Assembly (NCBI GenBank): GCA_019307665.1
Contig: JAFDJC010000096.1
Coordinates: 1 to 15,025, forward strand
Source of the DNA: Deltaproteobacteria bacterium
GTDB taxonomy: Bacteria; Desulfobacterota; Desulfobacteria; Desulfobacterales; SURF-7
Length of the DNA stretch: 15,025 bases
Direction of reading: 5' to 3'
In this document: one piece after another, positions 1-6,949 of the stretch
Position numbering within the stretch: the stretch's first letter is position 1
Layout: every line of letters begins with the position of its first letter
Translations under genes and position numbers: made by a program
The notes under the pieces: model-generated
What the model was told of the DNA's origin: nothing
Databases searched by the model: none
What the model saw: only the letters and a program-made list of their open reading frames with translations

Positions 1-659
1 TCCTGAGCTTTTTCGATTACCTCCAAAGCCTCATCTTTTGTCAGTTCACGGCCTGATCCTCTATCTAAGGTATAGTCCGCACCCCTGTTGATCTGAAGAC
101 AGACTTCTACCGGCGCATCACACTTTTTCATGGTTAGTCTGCATGTACACTTTGTGACGGCAATGCGGTCTGCACTCTTAATAAGTTCTTTGACATTGTC
201 CGGAGCAAGAACCTGTGCCTTGCCGGCGTCAATCGATTTGTTGACGGGAAGAACCCGTGTAAACGGTCTTGGTATAAACTGCGTAAGTTGGGGGGCAAGA
301 TGAGGCCATTCTTTTTCCATATATTGCTGCCACAAATTGATGAACTTGTCTGTTGCCTCCGGCCACACCAGTGTTGCATCATGGAACTGGATCAAATGGG
401 CCGGTGCGCGCCAAATCGTATCGCCATCCTTTTCTTTTTTGAATGTAAGTCCCATTCTGAACATTCTCTTCAGATCAGCATCTACCGCTGTCTCGTCTCT
501 GTTCATCTTTTCAGCCATCTGTGATGCAGTTCCCGGCAGCGAGACCAATAAATCGGCCTGCTCGTCAGTAACAATCGACTTGAGTATCTTGGGAATAAAT
601 TCCGAATCCTTATGCAGCATCATTTCCGCAAACTTACTAAATGCATTTGTTTCCGTCAT
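1..659 (-). CDS. Fe-S protein with N-terminal winged-helix-like region and CxC cluster motif (3' end off window)
   Basis: An open frame of 219 codons runs from ATG 659 leftward off the window edge, so the C-terminus is missing. A ribosome binding site (GGAGAAA) lies about 6 bases before the ATG. Residues about 30-90 resemble a small helix-turn-helix or winged-helix fold (LLVSLPGTASQMAEKM, then a second helix and a beta-wing-like KKEKDGDTIWRA). Residues 171-187 hold Cys171-x-Cys173-Arg, Cys180 and Cys187, followed by an acidic helix (LTKDEALEVIEKA). The same CxCR-C-C-helix layout occurs in the gene starting at 1596, so the two are distant relatives, and by analogy ferredoxin motifs may follow beyond the edge. 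The 73-bp co-directional gap suggests one transcript. The function is unknown. An electron carrier or a redox-sensing regulator are both possible readings; neither is shown by sequence. Confidence 0.8.
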   Translation of the reverse strand, partial: MTETNAFSKFAEMMLHKDSEFIPKILKSIVTDEQADLLVSLPGTASQMAEKMNRDETAVDADLKRMFRMGLTFKKEKDGDTIWRAPAHLIQFHDATLVWPEATDKFINLWQQYMEKEWPHLAPQLTQFIPRPFTRVLPVNKSIDAGKAQVLAPDNVKELIKSADRIAVTKCTCRLTMKKCDAPVEVCLQINRGADYTLDRGSGRELTKDEALEVIEKAQ

Positions 660-732
660 CAGGTTTCTCCTTTTTATCAAGTTTTCGAACAAACTGTAAA
701 AGAATCAAATATCCGTGTCAATCTGATTCAAA

Positions 733-1596
733 TTAAATTTCTAAAGAAAAATCCTCAAAATAATCCTTAATATCATTTTTTATGTTGCCCTCAGGTATTA
801 TTTCCACTGCTGATACCGGACAATGAATAGAGCATAATCCACAGCCGAGGCATTTGTCCGATACACTCGGTACTTTCCCATCCAGGGATATGGCGTTAAT
901 CGAACATACATCAAGGCAAATGCCGCAACTGTTGCAGTTATTGTTAATAGTTGCTTTCCATCCAACCGACCGCAGGCGACGCTGAATGTCACTGGGAGCC
1001 TCTTTAAAATATCGCAGCGAAGCACAACAACACGGACAGCAAAAACATATTTCAAGAAAACGATGTAGATTCTCTTTTTTAAAACCCCAGACAAACTCTT
1101 CGGCCTCAATCCATATACACTGACCGATTAATCCAAGACTTGCAGCTTTATCTATATGTTCAAGGGCCTCCTCAACATTCGCTTCTCTTGCGATCCCCCT
1201 TTCTTCAACAACCCGCGAGCCTTCTCCGATAAATATACATCCAATTGTCGTCGGATAGTCAGAACATTTTGCTCCATCACGGCAAATACATTTGTGCATG
1301 ATGGCTCGATATGTCGACTCTTTAACAGCTTTTCGCATGATATCAATAGGGAGAACAACATTTTGCGCTTTTTTGATCAGGTTTTTATTAATATTTAAAA
1401 TATACCCTTGAGTAAAGTTTTTATCCGGCCTGTCCATTTTCGAGATTCTCTTTAACAATCTTCCTATGATCGGATAATGATAGAATTTTCCGGATTTTGC
1501 AGCCAGTTGAAAAACACTTGCAAATTTGTCCCAGTTCTTTGTATTGATAGCATATTTTTTTTTGAGCCAGGTATTTAAATCAAATTTTAGTGACAT
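733..1596 (-). CDS. Cys-rich protein with CxC motif and two C-terminal 4Fe-4S ferredoxin motifs
   Basis: 287 residues. The start at ATG 1596 is preceded by a good ribosome binding site (AAGGAGAG). There is no signal peptide, so a cytoplasmic location is expected. From N to C: a Lys-rich region; Cys103-x-Cys105-Arg with Cys111 and Cys120; a helix with EEALEHIDKA; an unusual cysteine cluster CFCCPCCC at 184-191; then two ferredoxin motifs, Cys221/224/227/231 and Cys249/252/255/259-Pro. The first ferredoxin motif lacks the usual Pro after its last Cys. The ferredoxin motifs predict two 4Fe-4S clusters, and the upstream cysteines could hold another metal site. It is divergent from the hydrolase/glycyl-radical operon and upstream of a relative carrying a possible DNA-binding region. 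A role as electron donor to a neighbouring radical system is inference only. Confidence 0.9.
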   Translation of the reverse strand: MSLKFDLNTWLKKKYAINTKNWDKFASVFQLAAKSGKFYHYPIIGRLLKRISKMDRPDKNFTQGYILNINKNLIKKAQNVVLPIDIMRKAVKESTYRAIMHKCICRDGAKCSDYPTTIGCIFIGEGSRVVEERGIAREANVEEALEHIDKAASLGLIGQCIWIEAEEFVWGFKKENLHRFLEICFCCPCCCASLRYFKEAPSDIQRRLRSVGWKATINNNCNSCGICLDVCSINAISLDGKVPSVSDKCLGCGLCSIHCPVSAVEIIPEGNIKNDIKDYFEDFSLEI

Positions 1597-1658
1597 CCCC
1601 TCTCCTTTTTAAATCCAGCACCTATGATAAAATTTAAGTTGTTTTTTTAACCTATATC

Positions 1659-1671
1659 ACTTTTTACGAAA
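1659..1671. repeat. Possible solo end of the inverted-repeat element seen at 5967-6099
   Basis: The 13-mer ACTTTTTACGAAA here is identical to the right terminus of the nested inverted repeat (6091-6103). No internal part or partner end is visible nearby. It may be a relic terminus of the same element family or a chance match in AT-rich DNA. Confidence 0.3.
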
Positions 1672-1696
1672 CCATTAAACATAATTACACGATATC

Positions 1697-1725
1697 TTGA
1701 CACCTGATATTCTTTTTTTTATATT
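1697..1725 (+). promoter_or_regulatory. Sigma70-type promoter for the hydrolase-GRE-activase operon
   Basis: TTGACA at 1697-1702 is a perfect -35, with a 17-bp spacer and TATATT at 1720-1725 (five of six matches to TATAAT). Transcription would begin near 1732, leaving a leader of about 34 bases with AAAGGAG before the ATG at 1766. No competing promoter of this quality was seen in the window. The two Fe-S genes diverge from the same intergenic region. Confidence 0.75.
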
Positions 1726-1765
1726 CCAAACAGACAGCCTAATTTGTTATTAAAGGAGAAGCCTC

Positions 1766-2554
1766 ATGGCCAATTACTCAGCGCTCGACCATCCGGAAAT
1801 TCTTTCTTTCCTTTTTCACCCAAGGCCGGACACCGGCTTTTCAGGAAACGACTCAAATTTTCAAGATTTCCTTATTAATGTCGAAGACAATGTCAGCGTT
1901 CATGCCAGACTTTACCCTGCAGATTTAAATGCTCCGACCATACTCTTTTTTCACGGGAACGGAGAGATTGTTGCGGATTATGAAGACATGGCACCATTAT
2001 ATACAAAAATGGGCATCAATTTTTTTCCGGCAGACTATCGCGGATACGGACGATCCACAGGCATGCCAACGGTTACCGCTATGATGGAAGACGCCCACAA
2101 AATTTTTGCTTTTGTAAAAAACACGCTGACTAAAAATGGCTATGCTGGTCCAGTCATTATCATGGGCAGGTCTCTCGGCAGCGCACCTGCGCTTGAACTG
2201 GCCTCCAATTATCAGGACGACATATCTGCCCTGGTTATTGAAAGCGGGTTCGCGTATGCCCTGCCCCTTCTAAGACTCCTGGGCATTAATGTGGACTCAC
2301 TGGGCATTAGCGAAGAAAACGGCCTCCGGAACATTGACAGGGTAAAAAACTTCGAAAAGCCGGCTCTCTTTATTCATGCGGAATTTGATCATATCATACC
2401 TTTCACCGATGCACTGGCCCTGTATCATGCATGCCCTGCCGATGATAAAACCCTTTTAAAAATTCCAGAAGCCAATCATAACACAATTTTTTCTTTTGGA
2501 ATGAACGATTATATGAATGCTGTTAAAGAGATTTGCTTTAAAACAGGTGACTGA
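1766..2554 (+). CDS. Alpha/beta hydrolase (serine hydrolase fold)
   Basis: 262 residues, with AAAGGAG about 8 bases before ATG 1766. The alpha/beta-hydrolase landmarks are in order: HGNGE oxyanion segment at 63-67, DYRGYGRS at 90-97, nucleophile elbow GRSLGS with Ser136, acid in EFD (Asp208) and catalytic His238 in the NHN segment. It resembles the BAAT/acyl-CoA thioesterase-like and esterase branches more than lipases. No signal peptide is visible, so it probably acts in the cytoplasm. It is the first gene after the strong promoter and is followed within 23 bases by the glycyl radical enzyme, so co-expression is very likely. A plausible job is releasing or preparing the substrate or product of the radical enzyme (ester, thioester or amide cleavage). 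That is inferred from context, and the substrate cannot be read from sequence. Confidence 0.9.
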   Translation: MANYSALDHPEILSFLFHPRPDTGFSGNDSNFQDFLINVEDNVSVHARLYPADLNAPTILFFHGNGEIVADYEDMAPLYTKMGINFFPADYRGYGRSTGMPTVTAMMEDAHKIFAFVKNTLTKNGYAGPVIIMGRSLGSAPALELASNYQDDISALVIESGFAYALPLLRLLGINVDSLGISEENGLRNIDRVKNFEKPALFIHAEFDHIIPFTDALALYHACPADDKTLLKIPEANHNTIFSFGMNDYMNAVKEICFKTGD

Positions 2555-2577
2555 ACAGATGAATGAAAGGAATAAAA

Positions 2578-4800
2578 ATGAAAGCAGCTGCCAGTGAAAG
2601 TTTTACGGAATTGCTCGACCATGATACAAGTTCTTTGCCGGATGCCGCCCCCCGGATAAATAAAATCAGGGCAGATCTTTTTAACATCAAGAATTCTATT
2701 TGTCTTGAACGCCCTCTGCTCATGCGGAAATTCGGAAAATCACCTGAAGGGCGCCGGGCAAAAAAAGAACACCCTCTTGTAAGACGAGCCCTTGAGCTTT
2801 CCTATATTCTGTCGAAAAGATCATCTAAAATTTACGACCAGGAACTGATCATAGGAAACATGACGTCCAAACGTATTGCCGCCAACTATTATCCCGAGGG
2901 AGGATCCATCAATATCCTTGAGGATATCTTCAGGCTTGAAAAACGAAGAATGCCTATTGTATTAAATGCCCGGGAAAAAAAACAGCTTGTCGGCATAGGA
3001 CTTTCGACCTTAATGAGCAGCATTGGAGGCAAAGCACTTTTGAGACCCGGCAGATTTTCCCATTTTTTGGATTTTTTCCGTGCAAAGCGCTATTTTGTAA
3101 CGGAAGAAGCCGGCGTGGGACATCAGGTTGGAGGATACAGACAGGTCGTACACCTTGGACTGAAGGAGGCGGATATTGCTGCAGGACACTGCCTGGAAAA
3201 CGGCATCTTGAATGACGGCTCTCCCCTTACAAAAGACCAGATCGCTTTCTTCAAGTCTGTCAAAATTGTAATCAAAGGTATCAGACAGATGGCTGCGAAT
3301 CTGGCAGACAAAGCCGAACAGCTTGCAAACCAGCCCGGCATCGCAACTGAGCGACGGGATGAACTGACAAACTCGGCTAAAGCCTGCCGCCACGTTCCCT
3401 ATGAACCTGCGCGATCATTTCTTGAGGGGCTTCAGGCCTGCTGGCTTGTCCATGTGGCCATGAATCTAGAGGATTTTGAACAGGGGATGTCCTTTGGAAG
3501 GCTCGATCAGATCCTTTACCCGCTTTACATAAAAGATATTGAGTCGGAAGCTCTGACATATGAACAGGCAATTGAAATCATGGCAAGCTTTCAGTTAAAA
3601 ACCTGTGAAACAATTCCCATATACTCTGAAAGGATAGATCATTATTTCAGCGGAGGCGGCGTAGCCCAGGGCATTACTGTCGGCGGAACCGACGACGAGG
3701 GAGCAGATGTAACGAATCAGCTTTCAGGCCTGATTCTTGATGCGTATGCGTGTATTCGGACACGTGAACCAGCACTTCATGTCAGGGTTCATTCTGAAAC
3801 ACCTGCCTGGTTTCTTGAAAAATCTGCCGCTGTGGTTCAGCTCGGTTGCGGCAAGCCGTCCTTTTTTGGAGACGAACAGGTGGTGCGCGCCCTTGAGGGT
3901 GTGGGCATGAGTAAAGCTCATGCACGTGATTATGCCGTCATCGGATGTGTAGAAATGGCAAGCCAGGGTCGGACATACAACTCATCCGATGCGGCTCTGT
4001 TTAACCTTCCCATATGTCTTGAACTCGCACTCAACCAGGGACGCAGCTTCATGGGATGGAATCTTCCAGGATTCCGCATGGGAGCGTCGACTCCACCTGT
4101 TTCGCATATGCGTACTTTCGATGATGTCCTTTCCGCCTTCAAGCTCCAGGTAAAAGATGCAATGGATGAAATGGTAAAGGTGATAACATGGCTTGAAAAA
4201 ACATATCGGATATGGCGCCCTACCCCAATCAACTCCATTGTCACAAAAGGTTGCATAGACAGCGGCCGGGATGTCACATGGGGTGGCGGTTTTTATGACA
4301 TGACATCGATTCAGGCAGCAGGGCTTGCTGATACCGGAGATTCTTTCTATGCACTAAAAAAGCTTGTTTTTGACGAAAAAAGATTTTCTTTGGAAGAATT
4401 TGTCCACATACTTAAAAATGATTTCAAAGAACATGATGCACTGCGCCGGGAAATTTCCACAAAGTTTCCAAGATTTGGGAATGGTGATAAAAATGCGGAC
4501 AGCATGACACAGCTGGCAGCAGATATTTATTCAGATGCGGTAAGATCCTATCGAAACAGCAGAGGAGGACAATATATTCCCGGGATTTACTCCATGACCT
4601 GTCACATCGGTTTTGGACGCTATACAGGCGCGCTGCCGGACGGACGCCGACAGGGCGCACGCCTTTCAAACGGATTATCACCCATTGACGGCTCAGACCG
4701 CAACGGACCGACAGCTCTTCTCCGCTCTGCTGCTTCTCTTGACAGCAGCAAATGGGCAAACTGCTGTGCGCTGAATATCAAATTCGACAAAAAAGCGTGA
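2578..4800 (+). CDS. Glycyl radical enzyme (PFL/dehydratase-like), C-terminal glycyl domain out of frame
   Basis: 740 codons from ATG 2578. This start is preferred over ATG 2563 because the only Shine-Dalgarno (GAAAGGAA) lies between them, 7-8 bases before 2578. The PFL-type fold is recognisable throughout, with the catalytic thiyl loop GCVE (Cys457, Glu459) and a late GLSPIDGSDRNGPTALLRS segment. GCVE is typical of the eliminase/dehydratase-type members (diol, glycerol, choline, isethionate) and differs from benzylsuccinate-synthase-type loops, so C-X bond elimination is the likely chemistry. The substrate is unknown. The protein stops at TGA 4798-4800 just after NIKFDKKA, before the glycine-radical loop that all active members need. 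That loop is encoded immediately downstream in the +1 frame. As written the product cannot carry the radical, so this is either a recent pseudogene or a sequence/assembly error. It is cotranscribed with the hydrolase upstream and the activase downstream. Confidence 0.88.
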   Translation: MKAAASESFTELLDHDTSSLPDAAPRINKIRADLFNIKNSICLERPLLMRKFGKSPEGRRAKKEHPLVRRALELSYILSKRSSKIYDQELIIGNMTSKRIAANYYPEGGSINILEDIFRLEKRRMPIVLNAREKKQLVGIGLSTLMSSIGGKALLRPGRFSHFLDFFRAKRYFVTEEAGVGHQVGGYRQVVHLGLKEADIAAGHCLENGILNDGSPLTKDQIAFFKSVKIVIKGIRQMAANLADKAEQLANQPGIATERRDELTNSAKACRHVPYEPARSFLEGLQACWLVHVAMNLEDFEQGMSFGRLDQILYPLYIKDIESEALTYEQAIEIMASFQLKTCETIPIYSERIDHYFSGGGVAQGITVGGTDDEGADVTNQLSGLILDAYACIRTREPALHVRVHSETPAWFLEKSAAVVQLGCGKPSFFGDEQVVRALEGVGMSKAHARDYAVIGCVEMASQGRTYNSSDAALFNLPICLELALNQGRSFMGWNLPGFRMGASTPPVSHMRTFDDVLSAFKLQVKDAMDEMVKVITWLEKTYRIWRPTPINSIVTKGCIDSGRDVTWGGGFYDMTSIQAAGLADTGDSFYALKKLVFDEKRFSLEEFVHILKNDFKEHDALRREISTKFPRFGNGDKNADSMTQLAADIYSDAVRSYRNSRGGQYIPGIYSMTCHIGFGRYTGALPDGRRQGARLSNGLSPIDGSDRNGPTALLRSAASLDSSKWANCCALNIKFDKKA

Positions 4801-4918
4801 TCCTTCTCTATGGCCGGGGATTGTTGTTAGAGTTGCCGGATACTGCGCCTATTTCAATGATCTGCAGCCGGAAGTTCAGGATGAGATTATTGAAAGGACA
4901 TCCTGTGGACTCGGATAG
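4799..4918 (+). pseudogene. Detached C-terminal glycyl-radical motif of the upstream enzyme
   Basis: In the frame +1 relative to the enzyme, DPSLWPG leads into RVAGYCAYF and a typical EVQDEIIERT tail, ending at TAG 4916-4918. The Gly of RVAGY is the residue that holds the radical in this superfamily. The open stretch in this frame begins only after TGA 4772-4774 and has no ATG or GTG, so it is not an independent gene of the YfiD/GrcA type. In intact family members about 40-45 residues lie between the LNIKFD segment and this motif. They are missing here, so one base shift alone does not explain the gap. A deletion whose length is not a multiple of three explains both changes. The motif itself is undamaged, which argues for a recent event or an assembly error. 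Confidence 0.85.
4893..4907 (+). promoter_or_regulatory. Shine-Dalgarno and GTG start of the activase
   Basis: AAAGGA at 4893-4898 sits 6 bases before GTG 4905-4907. This start overlaps the end of the detached glycyl-motif frame (TAG 4916-4918), the layout expected for translational coupling of an enzyme and its activase. The in-frame ATG at 4881 has only a weak GGAAG upstream. Confidence 0.65.
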
Positions 4919-5912
4919 TTTTGAAACAAAGAAAACACTAATTTTCTCAATCCAGCATTTCTGTCTTCATGACGGCCCCGGCATCAGAAGCATTGTTTTT
5001 TTCAAAGGATGCCCGCTGCGTTGCGCCTGGTGCCAGAATCCCGAATCATGGAATAAAAAACCGGAACTGGCCTTTAAAGCACATTTATGTATAGGCTGTG
5101 AAACATGTTTAGATGCCTGCCCTCAAAACGCGATTCTGTCTCCCGGGAATCGAAACACGGATTTGTGCCGCCTTTGCTTCACCTGCGTGGACAAATGCCC
5201 TTCATCAGCGTTGACCCGCTTTGGCGTTTATCGTTCTGTTGATGACATAGTGGAAGAGCTCAAGTCTGAATATGCTTTTTACAAAAATTCGGGAGGTGGT
5301 GTCACCTTTTCAGGGGGAGAACCAACCCTTTTTCCGGATTTCGCAACCAGACTTGCACTGGCCCTGAAAAAAGACGGCATTCATGTGGCGATTGAGACTT
5401 GCGGCATGTTTCAATCACATGGAATGGAAGATGTTACGGGGCCACCGGATACAACTGGCCCAACTGATCCAACAGGCGCACCGCAGGGCAAAGTATGGGA
5501 TTTTCTTTCATTGATTGATCTTGTCATTTTTGATGTTAAATTGTTCGATAATGAGGCGCACAAACAATATTGCGGAACCGGAAATGCCCCAATAAAATAT
5601 AACCTGAAGTACCTTTCAAAACTCAAACAAAGCGGACAGGGCCCTGATGTACGGCTGCGTATGCCGGTTGTCCCGGGGATTACGGATACAGCCGACAACC
5701 TTTCCGGCTGGGCCGGTTTCCTTGCCGAAAACAACTTCTCAGCCATTACACTGGTGCCGTACCATAATATGGGTGAATCAAAGCGGTCATGGATAGGTCT
5801 TGCGCCGGGCCCCGACCTGCCCTCTTTGACAGATAAGGCCATGGATGCTGTCCGGGAATTTTTTATTGCCGGGAATTTTTCCTGTTTTGATCCTGGAGAA
5901 GAACCGCCGTAA
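4905..5912 (+). CDS. Glycyl radical enzyme activase (radical SAM) with Gly/Pro/Thr insert
   Basis: 335 residues from GTG 4905. The frame is open further back to ATG 4752, but that extension is the enzyme's C-terminal coding region read in another frame. The protein uses S-adenosylmethionine to place the glycyl radical on its partner. Visible motifs are the radical-SAM CxxxCxxC (Cys36, Cys40, Cys43, with DGPGIRS just before), two ferredoxin-type sets at Cys62-72 and Cys88-98, and the SAM-binding SGGEP at 136-140. The two extra clusters match the dehydratase-type activases rather than the short PflA type. Residues about 171-197 form a low-complexity insert (GPPDTTGPTDPTGAP) just after the ETCG strand, absent from the paralogue at 8340-9257. 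The gene belongs to the hydrolase-enzyme operon and is presumably the dedicated activase of the upstream enzyme. Confidence 0.9.
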   Translation: MDSDSFETKKTLIFSIQHFCLHDGPGIRSIVFFKGCPLRCAWCQNPESWNKKPELAFKAHLCIGCETCLDACPQNAILSPGNRNTDLCRLCFTCVDKCPSSALTRFGVYRSVDDIVEELKSEYAFYKNSGGGVTFSGGEPTLFPDFATRLALALKKDGIHVAIETCGMFQSHGMEDVTGPPDTTGPTDPTGAPQGKVWDFLSLIDLVIFDVKLFDNEAHKQYCGTGNAPIKYNLKYLSKLKQSGQGPDVRLRMPVVPGITDTADNLSGWAGFLAENNFSAITLVPYHNMGESKRSWIGLAPGPDLPSLTDKAMDAVREFFIAGNFSCFDPGEEPP

Positions 5913-5966
5913 AGGATAAAGCCTATTTCTTGACAATCTCGTAAGAAGTCAATTTTGGATGGCAAA

Positions 5967-6099
5967 GTAAAAAGTCCCAATCCCGTCACTCCGGCGAAAG
6001 CCGGAGTCCAGAAGCTATTGAAATGACTGGATAGCGCAAGCTTCACTACGTGTCCGGCCTTCGTCGGAATGACAATAAATGGATTTTTTGACTTTTTAC
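5967..6099. repeat. MITE-like nested inverted repeat (133 bp)
   Basis: The ends are perfect 10-bp inverted repeats, GTAAAAAGTC (5967-5976) and GACTTTTTAC (6090-6099). Inside, 5985-6005 and 6053-6073 pair as 21-bp arms with three mismatches. The left arm also folds by itself into a perfect 8-bp stem with a GAAA loop (5988-6007). No reading frame of note is present and no clean target duplication was seen. The element lies between the end of the activase gene and the convergent membrane-protein gene, where its folded RNA could also help end transcription. Confidence 0.75.
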
Positions 6100-6162
6100 G
6101 AAATTGTAACAATTGATTGTTTTATTAATGCTGGAAATGGAGAATTTAGAAAAAAAACAGCA

Positions 6163-6360
6163 TCAAGGCATAGCCTCTCCTGCTCTTTTTTTTAACAGGT
6201 CGGCGGCTTTTTCAGCGTCCTTTGCCGCATCCTTTGCCATGTCAATCATTTCCATCTTGTCTACTCCGTTTTCAACCGGTGCGGATTCGATATTCTTCAT
6301 CACCAGAAAGGCAACAATCAGCATGGTAATCAGTATGACAATAAAAAATACACCGCGCAT
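6163..6360 (-). CDS. Small single-pass membrane protein
   Basis: 65 residues from ATG 6360. AAGGG lies 8 bases before this start, and the open frame continues upstream to 6414 only by overlapping the cytochrome gene. Residues 1-20 are a hydrophobic helix (RGVFFIVILITMLIVAFLVM). The rest is an Ala-, Lys- and Glu-rich amphipathic helix (MAKDAAKDAEKAADLLKKR), probably a coiled coil. The gene starts 22 bases after the cytochrome c stop on the same strand, so the two are likely cotranscribed. I do not recognise the family. It could anchor or organise the cytochrome or a partner at the membrane, but that is inference from position. Confidence 0.7.
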   Translation of the reverse strand: MRGVFFIVILITMLIVAFLVMKNIESAPVENGVDKMEMIDMAKDAAKDAEKAADLLKKRAGEAMP

Positions 6361-6382
6361 GGGAATAACCCTTAAATCCTTA

Positions 6383-6853
6383 CTATTCTTTGAGATGGCA
6401 CTCAGTACATCCAACCGGGCCGGTTTCAGGCAGCTCTTTCGGCTCGTCGTAAGACATCACTATATCTGTTTTTTTGGTCTTTAATTCAACATGGCAGGTT
6501 CTGCAATTGTTGTGATAAGCATATTTATAATACTTCATCGATTCATCTGTATATTTACCTTTTCTTAAAGGCTTTTTTGAATAGGTTGTCTGATCATGGC
6601 ATCCGGAAGTCATACAGCCCTTGATTTCCCCTTCATTGTCCCACTTGTGGTGGCATCTTTTGCAATTATAGTTAAAATGGAGTGAATGAGGAAATTCAAC
6701 GGAAGCTCTTTCCTGTTTAACATCGGCAGGAGGTTCCAGCAACAACGTACCCATAGGGATACACATCTCTTCTTCACCTGCTGTCACAACACCGTTGGCA
6801 ACAAAAACAGCTATGATCATCATACTTAACATCGCTATATTCACTCTGCGCAT
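6383..6853 (-). CDS. Periplasmic tetraheme cytochrome c (class III, c3-like)
   Basis: 156 residues. ATG 6853 is preceded by AAGGGGG at about 6 bases. Residues 1-25 are a Sec signal peptide with likely cleavage after VVTA. Four heme c attachment sites follow: CKRCH (64-68), CMTSGCH with four residues between the cysteines (80-86), CRTCH (117-121) and CTECH (149-153). The CX4CH site and the HSLHF axial-histidine region before heme 1 are characteristic of the cytochrome c3 family of sulfate reducers, which shuttle electrons in the periplasm between hydrogenases or formate dehydrogenases and membrane complexes. No redox partner gene is adjacent apart from the small membrane protein downstream. 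One additional cysteine (Cys31) lies outside the heme sites. Confidence 0.92.
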   Translation of the reverse strand: MRRVNIAMLSMMIIAVFVANGVVTAGEEEMCIPMGTLLLEPPADVKQERASVEFPHSLHFNYNCKRCHHKWDNEGEIKGCMTSGCHDQTTYSKKPLRKGKYTDESMKYYKYAYHNNCRTCHVELKTKKTDIVMSYDEPKELPETGPVGCTECHLKE

Positions 6854-6901
6854 TTCGATCCCCCTTAATCGATTTTTATCAGATATTTCTTAAAAAGAGG
6901 A

Positions 6902-6930
6902 TACATATCGCTTTTTGTAAAACTTTTCAA
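6902..6930 (-). promoter_or_regulatory. Weak promoter candidate for the cytochrome c gene
   Basis: On the minus strand TTGAAA (6930-6925) is followed after 17 bp by TATGTA (6907-6902), about 50 bases before the cytochrome ATG. The -35 matches five of six positions and the -10 only about three of six. Confidence 0.3.
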
Positions 6931-6949
6931 CCATTTTCTGAATGAACCT

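Noticed and set aside
702..729. Inverted repeat GAATCA/TGATTC between the two Fe-S genes
   Set aside because: Six base pairs with a 16-base loop and no T-run, likely chance.
4752..4904. Upstream extension of the activase frame to ATG 4752
   Set aside because: It is the GRE C-terminal and glycyl-motif DNA read in a third frame, and the encoded residues resemble nothing in activases. The ribosome site and the DGPGIR spacing favour GTG 4905.
4799..4918. Detached glycyl motif as an independent YfiD/GrcA-like spare-part protein
   Set aside because: There is no ATG or GTG after the preceding in-frame stop. The piece is only about 47 codons and lacks the strand region such proteins contain.
5411..6112. 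Long minus-strand open frame antisense to the activase and across the repeat
   Set aside because: It overlaps conserved activase coding, its start lies in the repeat element, and the translation shows no recognisable domain.
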